DNA of 9,204 nt from assembly GCA_031411695.1 (NCBI GenBank), contig JANOBO010000109.1, positions 1 through 9,204 on the forward strand, given 5' to 3'. The position numbers were made by a program, and so were the translations under genes. The notes below the pieces were generated by a model, which ran no database searches, had not been told where the DNA came from, and worked only from the letters and a program-made list of their open reading frames with translations. Positions 5,580-9,204 of this stretch are shown here, in pieces. The number at the start of each line of letters is the position of its first letter. Within the stretch, counting starts at the first letter, position 1. This DNA comes from JAIBCL01 sp031411695. GTDB lineage: Bacteria > Verrucomicrobiota > Verrucomicrobiia > Verrucomicrobiales > Verrucomicrobiaceae.

Positions 5580-6641
5580 CTATCCAGGTGGTGCCGCGCC
5601 CTTTTCGAGCGCCTCGAGTTTCTTCTCGAGGTCTCGCACGCGGTCCACCAGTTCTAGCACTTTCGCCGGCGCGGCCAGCATTCGGCGGCCCTCCATCAAC
5701 GGCTTCGCAGGGTAGCCGGTGTAGGTGCCGGGCTCGAGGTAGTCTTTGGCGACTCCGCTCTTAGCGAGGAATGTGACGTGATCACCGATCCGCAGATGTC
5801 CGGCCACGCCGACCTGCCCTGCCATCACGACGTAGTTCCCCAGCCGCGTGCTGCCGGAGATGCCAGTCTGCGCGCATAGGATGCAATGCTTGCCCGTGAT
5901 GACGTTGTGGCCGATCTGCACGAGATTGTCGATCTTCGTGCCTTCGCCGATCCACGTTTTTCCAAAGCGCGCGCGGTCGATGGTGGTGCAGGAGCCGATC
6001 TCCACATCGTCATCGATCTGCACGATGCCCACTTGATCGATCTTCTGGTGGCGGCCCCCAACCAACTCGTATCCGAAGCCGTCAGTGCCGATCACGGCGC
6101 TGCTGTGGATGATGACGCGGTTTCCCACAATGCAGAAGTCCTTCACAACACAGTCAGCGTGCAGAAGACAATCGTTGCCGAGCCTTACATCCACACCCAC
6201 GAACGCGCCCGCATGAATGACCGCGCCATCTCCGATCACGGCTCCGTCTCCGATTACCACACAGGGGCCTATCGAGACCTTGGAGGGGTCCAGTTTCGCC
6301 GTCGCCGACACGATGGCGGAGGGATGCACACCAAGGGTCACATTGCCCGGGTCGGGGCCGAAGAGCTTGATGACGGATGAAAACGCGACGGTGGGATTCG
6401 CCACGGCCACGAGTGCGATGCCTTCGCGCACAAGCTCGGAAAAGCCGATGGGCACGAGCACTGCGCTGGCGTGGGTGTCCTGCAGCGCTTTGAGGTAGCG
6501 CGGGTTGCCGAGGAAAGAAACCTCCCCGGCCGTGGCCTCCTGCAGGGAATTGATTCCGGTGACGATGCCTCGAGGGTCACCACGCATGAGCTCGCCGCCG
6601 ACCAAGCTCGTGAGATCGCGAAGAGTGATGGGAGCACTCAT
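5580..6641 (-). CDS. lpxD: UDP-3-O-acylglucosamine N-acyltransferase LpxD
   Basis: LpxD N-acylates UDP-3-O-acyl-glucosamine using acyl-ACP, the third step of lipid A synthesis, in the cytoplasm as a homotrimer. The 353 residues fit the family. Residues 1-100 are the uridine-binding domain. From about 104 to 300 hexapeptide repeats form the left-handed beta-helix (VHPSAIVSATAKL, VVIGDGAVIGDGAVI and others). The expected catalytic histidine is His245 in VQIGHNV, with His282 in GVAGHLRIGD; the DGFGYE segment (187-192) is also conserved. The C-terminal helix (about 324-347, LEKKLEALEKG) is the usual trimer coiled coil. The start at 6641 gives a canonical N-terminus, with no Shine-Dalgarno sequence. 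The gene follows bamA and ompH in the conserved order, but a terminator-like hairpin separates it from ompH. Its stop lies 40 nt from the stop of the convergent PLP gene, so fabZ and lpxA, often next, are not here. Confidence 0.97.
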   Translation of the reverse strand: MSAPITLRDLTSLVGGELMRGDPRGIVTGINSLQEATAGEVSFLGNPRYLKALQDTHASAVLVPIGFSELVREGIALVAVANPTVAFSSVIKLFGPDPGNVTLGVHPSAIVSATAKLDPSKVSIGPCVVIGDGAVIGDGAVIHAGAFVGVDVRLGNDCLLHADCVVKDFCIVGNRVIIHSSAVIGTDGFGYELVGGRHQKIDQVGIVQIDDDVEIGSCTTIDRARFGKTWIGEGTKIDNLVQIGHNVITGKHCILCAQTGISGSTRLGNYVVMAGQVGVAGHLRIGDHVTFLAKSGVAKDYLEPGTYTGYPAKPLMEGRRMLAAPAKVLELVDRVRDLEKKLEALEKGAAPPG

Positions 6642-6651
6642 GTTTGCGGGT

Positions 6652-6691
6652 CAAAAATAAAGGCACGTCACAGGTTCACCGTAACGTGCCT
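6652..6691 (-). terminator. Intrinsic terminator or attenuator between ompH and lpxD
   Basis: On the minus strand AGGCACGT (6691-6684) and ACGTGCCT (6668-6661) form a perfect 8-bp stem. Two further pairs follow past one mismatch, and the top can fold as a small GG-TGAA-CC hairpin. Directly after the stem the minus strand reads TTATTTTT (6660-6653), a short T-rich tract as in rho-independent terminators. It begins 21 nt after the ompH stop and ends about 11 nt before the lpxD ATG. It could end ompH transcripts or act as a partial terminator lowering lpxD relative to ompH. The structure is seen; the strength and role are inferred. Confidence 0.6.
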
Positions 6692-6712
6692 GAAATTCAC
6701 GCTGGGGAGAGT

Positions 6713-7345
6713 TTACTTTTTCGAGGACTTCGAAGATTTGCCTTCGTCGGCGTCCTTTTTCTCGGGCTTCTTGCCCGTGTCTGGGGGCGCGCCCTTGTTC
6801 AGTTCGACGATCACCTGATCGGTGAAATCCACGGCGTCCTTGTAGAACAGCAGGACGGGTACGGTGGTGAGGCTGATGCCTGATTTGTCGAAGACGAAGT
6901 CGTAGTTTTCGAGCTTGGCCTTGTCCTTTACGATCGCGATGATCTCGTCGTAGAGACCTTTGCGGATCTGAAGGTCTTCCTGCTTGAGCTGACCTTGACG
7001 GCGGTTTTGAAACTCGCCGATCTCCTGCTCCAACGAGCGGAGTTCCTTGGCCTTGTCGTTAAGCTCGGCGCCTTTTTTCGCGCGGGTCTCGTTGTTCACG
7101 ATTGGATCCTGCGCCTCCTTTTGCAGCTTTTGAATCTCGCCGAGGAGGTTTTTGTAAACGGACCAGCGCTCGTTCACCTCGCGCTGGGCCTTGTCCACGT
7201 TGTCCTTGAATTTGCCTGAGGCATCCTTGGTTTTGTGAAAGTCTGCGAATGCTTTCTGCATGTCAACCACGCCGAACTTGAGGTCGGCTGCTGGCGCAGC
7301 GCAGTAGCTGCTCAGAAGGAGGGCGATCAGGGCGAGTTTTTTCAT
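6713..7345 (-). CDS. ompH: OmpH/Skp-family periplasmic chaperone
   Basis: Skp/OmpH chaperones hold unfolded outer-membrane proteins in the periplasm and deliver them to the BAM complex, usually as trimers with long coiled-coil arms. This 210-residue protein begins with a signal peptide (MKKLALIALLLSSYCAAPAA, probable cleavage after Ala20); Cys15 is not in a lipobox, so a lipoprotein is unlikely. FGVVDMQKAF (24-33) is the family's first beta strand. Residues about 40-140 are highly charged and heptad-like, fitting the coiled-coil tentacles. DKAKLENYDFVFDKSG (141-156) and VPVLLFYKDAVDFTDQVIVELN (162-183) match the closing strands and helix. Unusually, residues about 185-210 form a Pro/Lys/Asp/Ser-rich disordered tail (KKPEKKDADEGKSSKSSKK). 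The start is the ATG at 7345 because it opens the signal peptide; a frame extending upstream to 7438 would bury it. It sits between bamA and lpxD, as in many diderms. Confidence 0.93.
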   Translation of the reverse strand: MKKLALIALLLSSYCAAPAADLKFGVVDMQKAFADFHKTKDASGKFKDNVDKAQREVNERWSVYKNLLGEIQKLQKEAQDPIVNNETRAKKGAELNDKAKELRSLEQEIGEFQNRRQGQLKQEDLQIRKGLYDEIIAIVKDKAKLENYDFVFDKSGISLTTVPVLLFYKDAVDFTDQVIVELNKGAPPDTGKKPEKKDADEGKSSKSSKK

Positions 7346-7356
7346 GGAGGGCCGGA

Positions 7357-7376
7357 AGGTGCATCCAAACGCACCT
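7357..7376 (-). promoter_or_regulatory. Small hairpin in the ompH leader
   Basis: AGGTGC (minus strand 7376-7371) and GCACCT (7362-7357) form a 6-bp stem with an 8-nt loop, ending 11 nt before the ompH ATG. No T-run follows, so it is not a terminator. It occupies the position where a ribosome would load and no Shine-Dalgarno sequence is visible there, so it might influence translation. With only 6 bp in GC-rich DNA, chance is a real alternative. Confidence 0.3.
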
Positions 7377-7379
7377 CGC

Positions 7380-7408
7380 ACAATCGAAAACTTCTTCACC
7401 TGGGACAA
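7380..7408 (-). promoter_or_regulatory. Possible ompH promoter
   Basis: On the minus strand TTGTCC (7408-7403) is followed after 17 nt by GATTGT (7385-7380), a sigma-70-like spacing with a weak -10 (3 of 6 matches to TATAAT). It lies in the 119-nt gap between the bamA stop and the ompH start and would give a leader of roughly 25-30 nt holding the small hairpin. Read-through from bamA is equally possible. Confidence 0.25.
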
Positions 7409-7464
7409 ACGCGCGCAGACGAAAAAAACGTCATGCACGCGAGGTATGGACGGATGCGCGAGGA

Positions 7465-9204
7465 CTAAAACTTGTAGCCCACGTTGAAGTTGAATTTGCC
7501 GCCCGAGTCGTTGAACTCGTCCGCCTGCACGGGGATGCCGAAGTCCACGCGGATGGGGCCGATTGGCAGATACAGACGCAGGCCGATGCCGACGTTCGAA
7601 TTCACATCTCCGCCGACATCGAAGCTGTCGCGGCTGACCGCGCCGACATCATAGAACACAGCGCCGCGGATCTTCTCCATGATCGGAAAAGTGTACTCCA
7701 CGCTGAAGAAGGCGGCAGACTCGCCGCCGAGAGGCTCGCCGTTGATGTCCTTCGGTCCGACATCGCGGTAGTCGAAGCCTCGAAGGTTGTTCGCTCCACC
7801 GAGGAACTGGCGCTCGAAGATCGGCACATCGCCGGACCCATCCACGGTGCGGAAGGAGCCGTCGAGGCTGAGGATGGTGTCGCCCGGCAGATGGATGTAC
7901 TGGGTGGCCTGGAGGTTGAGGCCATACACATCGACATCGCCGCCGATGCCGGAATACATGCCGCCAAACTCGAGCTTGTGGCCCTTGCGGGTGAGGAAGA
8001 CGCTGTCACGCGTGTCATGCACGACGGAGGCGTCGATCTTGCTCTGGAAAAAGTCACCTTCCTCTGCCTTGATCTCATCAGATGCCTCGTCATCGACGTT
8101 CTGGATCTTCACGCTCTGCGCGGTGTAGCCGATCTCAAAATAGGTGTGCTCGCCGAGCGGCTTCCGGAAGGTGAAGCCCGCGCCGAAATTCTGCTGGTCG
8201 TACACATCGCTGAGGTAGAAGAGATCGCGGTAAAATGCCTCCACGCCGAAGGAGAGCTTCTGGCCCATGAACCACGGCTCGGTGAAGTTGAGCTGGAAGT
8301 CGCGGCGCTTGGTGCCGTACTTGATGCCCATGTAAAAGCGCTGTCCGCCACCACGCAGGGACGGCCAGTCAAAGAGATCGAAGTTTGACTGTGTGAGGTC
8401 CAGAAAGCCCACGAGGCTGTCGATGGAACTGAAGCCCGCTCCGAAGTTGATCGTGCCGGTCGATTGCTCGGTCACGGTGACGTCCACATCCTTCATGCCG
8501 GCCTGGCCTGTGGCGTTGTTCCGCATGTCCACCTGGCTGAAGTAGGAAAGGTTTTCCAGCCGCTTCTTGCCGGCCTCGATCTTCACGGTGTTCATTTCCT
8601 CGCCGGGCGCGAATGGAAGCTCGCGGCGGATCACGTGGTCCTTGGTTACGTTGTTGCCGGAGATGTTCACCTTATGCAGGAAGGATTTCTGGCCTTCCGT
8701 CACGCGGTAGAGGATCCTCACCTTCCCCGGACCTGCGGGCACGATGCTCGTGCTCACGCGGGCGTCGGCATAGCCGCGCGATCCATAATAGTCGCCGATC
8801 ATCTTCTCATCCGCGCGCACGTCCGCGCCGGAGTAAGCATGATTGGCCTGCGTCACGATGGCAGGTGTCAGCTCCTCGGTCGTGAACACCGTGAGCCCTT
8901 CCATCGCAACATCTGCAACGTCGAATTTCTCGCCTTCCAAGATCACAAACACGAGATCCACCTTGTCAGTGCCCACCGGCTCGCGGCGCACCTCGACCAC
9001 GCGCGCATAGGGATACCCTTTGTCCTGGATGGCGTTCTCGACCGTTTTGATGTCCTCCTGGAGCGCCTCGTTGTTCAGCTTCCCGGCCTTGCCCCAAAGG
9101 TAATAGAACTTCTTCTCCTTCGACTTCAGCTTGCCCTGCAGCACCTTCGACTTCACCGCTGTGTTCCCCTCGAAACGGATGTCATGGATGATGCCGCGCG
9201 CGCC
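7465..9204 (-). CDS. bamA: Outer-membrane protein assembly factor BamA (C-terminal part; 5' end outside window)
   Basis: BamA is the outer-membrane Omp85 core of the BAM complex, folding and inserting beta-barrel proteins. The frame is open to the right edge, giving 579 residues without the N-terminus; a GTG at 9156 lies inside a POTRA domain and is not the start. Three POTRA domains are visible, by order equivalents of POTRA3-5: about 4-92 (IHDIRFEGNTAV ... KGYPYARV), 94-173 (GSRGYADARV) and 175-247 (VNISGNNVTKDHVIRREL, LENLSYFSQVD). The 16-strand barrel starts around TGTINFGAGFSS (249-260) and contains FTEPWF (307-312), the loop-6 LRGF motif (474-477, equivalent of VRGF) and a terminal beta-signal ending in Phe (FNVGYKF). 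These are the hallmarks of a functional BamA. ompH and lpxD follow on the same strand, the conserved outer-membrane biogenesis order. The stop is TAG (7465-7467), and the gap to ompH is 119 nt. Confidence 0.97.
   Translation of the reverse strand, partial: GARGIIHDIRFEGNTAVKSKVLQGKLKSKEKKFYYLWGKAGKLNNEALQEDIKTVENAIQDKGYPYARVVEVRREPVGTDKVDLVFVILEGEKFDVADVAMEGLTVFTTEELTPAIVTQANHAYSGADVRADEKMIGDYYGSRGYADARVSTSIVPAGPGKVRILYRVTEGQKSFLHKVNISGNNVTKDHVIRRELPFAPGEEMNTVKIEAGKKRLENLSYFSQVDMRNNATGQAGMKDVDVTVTEQSTGTINFGAGFSSIDSLVGFLDLTQSNFDLFDWPSLRGGGQRFYMGIKYGTKRRDFQLNFTEPWFMGQKLSFGVEAFYRDLFYLSDVYDQQNFGAGFTFRKPLGEHTYFEIGYTAQSVKIQNVDDEASDEIKAEEGDFFQSKIDASVVHDTRDSVFLTRKGHKLEFGGMYSGIGGDVDVYGLNLQATQYIHLPGDTILSLDGSFRTVDGSGDVPIFERQFLGGANNLRGFDYRDVGPKDINGEPLGGESAAFFSVEYTFPIMEKIRGAVFYDVGAVSRDSFDVGGDVNSNVGIGLRLYLPIGPIRVDFGIPVQADEFNDSGGKFNFNVGYKF

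Noticed and set aside
5612..5631. Perfect inverted repeat CCTCGAG-TTTCTT-CTCGAGG near the lpxD end
   Set aside because: It is explained by coding of the coiled-coil repeat LEKKLE (two Leu-Glu codon pairs); no T-run follows.
7417..7433. GACG-A7-CGTC element after bamA as a terminator
   Set aside because: The stem is only 4 bp and the A/T run forms the loop rather than following the stem.
7346..7438. N-terminal extension of OmpH to an ATG at 7438
   Set aside because: It would bury the signal peptide beginning at MKKL (7345), which a periplasmic chaperone needs at its N-terminus.
1..9204. CRISPR array, insertion sequence, tRNA or prophage genes
   Set aside because: No regularly spaced direct repeats, transposase or integrase motifs, terminal inverted repeats or tRNA-like cloverleaf were seen on either strand.

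Overview
The window is GC-rich, gene-dense bacterial chromosome from a Gram-negative (diderm) organism: it encodes BamA, an OmpH/Skp-type chaperone and LpxD, all outer-membrane and lipid A biogenesis proteins. A CdaA-type diadenylate cyclase next to glmM, a verrucomicrobial-style FN3/IPT surface protein, an arginine-rich ECF sigma factor and few Shine-Dalgarno sequences together suggest the PVC superphylum, most likely Verrucomicrobiota. This placement is inferred from protein character, not from a database search. I see no mobile element, CRISPR array, tRNA, rRNA or prophage gene.

Layout, plus strand: (a) 3-620, the C-terminal end of a secreted or surface protein (possible YHYH-type start, FN3-like domain, IPT/TIG-like domain); (b) 681-1244, a small ECF sigma factor with a compressed region 4 and no adjacent anti-sigma gene; (c) 1355-2305 cdaA, 2327-3703 glmM and 3700-4323 bioD, a tight probable operon (21-nt gap, then a 4-nt ATGA overlap), followed 40 nt later by (d) 4364-5539, a PLP enzyme of the cystathionine gamma-synthase/lyase family. 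Minus strand, reading from the right edge: (e) bamA (5' end outside the window), ompH, lpxD, the classic envelope-biogenesis order. lpxD converges on the PLP gene with only 40 nt between the stops.

How the genes fit together: cdaA and glmM link c-di-AMP signalling to the first committed steps of UDP-GlcNAc synthesis, which feeds both peptidoglycan and lipid A. The facing bamA-ompH-lpxD cluster makes and assembles the outer membrane, so the window is largely a cell-envelope locus, with biotin (bioD) and sulfur amino-acid (PLP enzyme) genes alongside. ybbR/cdaR, which lies between cdaA and glmM in Firmicutes, is absent. Instead, CdaA ends in an extra hydrophobic helix resembling a YbbR N-terminal anchor.

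Non-coding structure: a GC-rich hairpin encloses the cdaA stop codon just upstream of glmM; a perfect 8-bp stem followed by a T-rich tract lies between ompH and lpxD, reading on the minus strand like an intrinsic terminator or attenuator; a small hairpin sits in the ompH leader. No gene-free stretch exceeds 300 bases; the longest are 7346-7464 (119 nt) and 1245-1354 (110 nt). Most genes are ordinary housekeeping genes. I do not see a convincing new multi-gene system; the most interesting items are the CdaA C-terminal anchor without YbbR and the ompH-lpxD terminator-like element.
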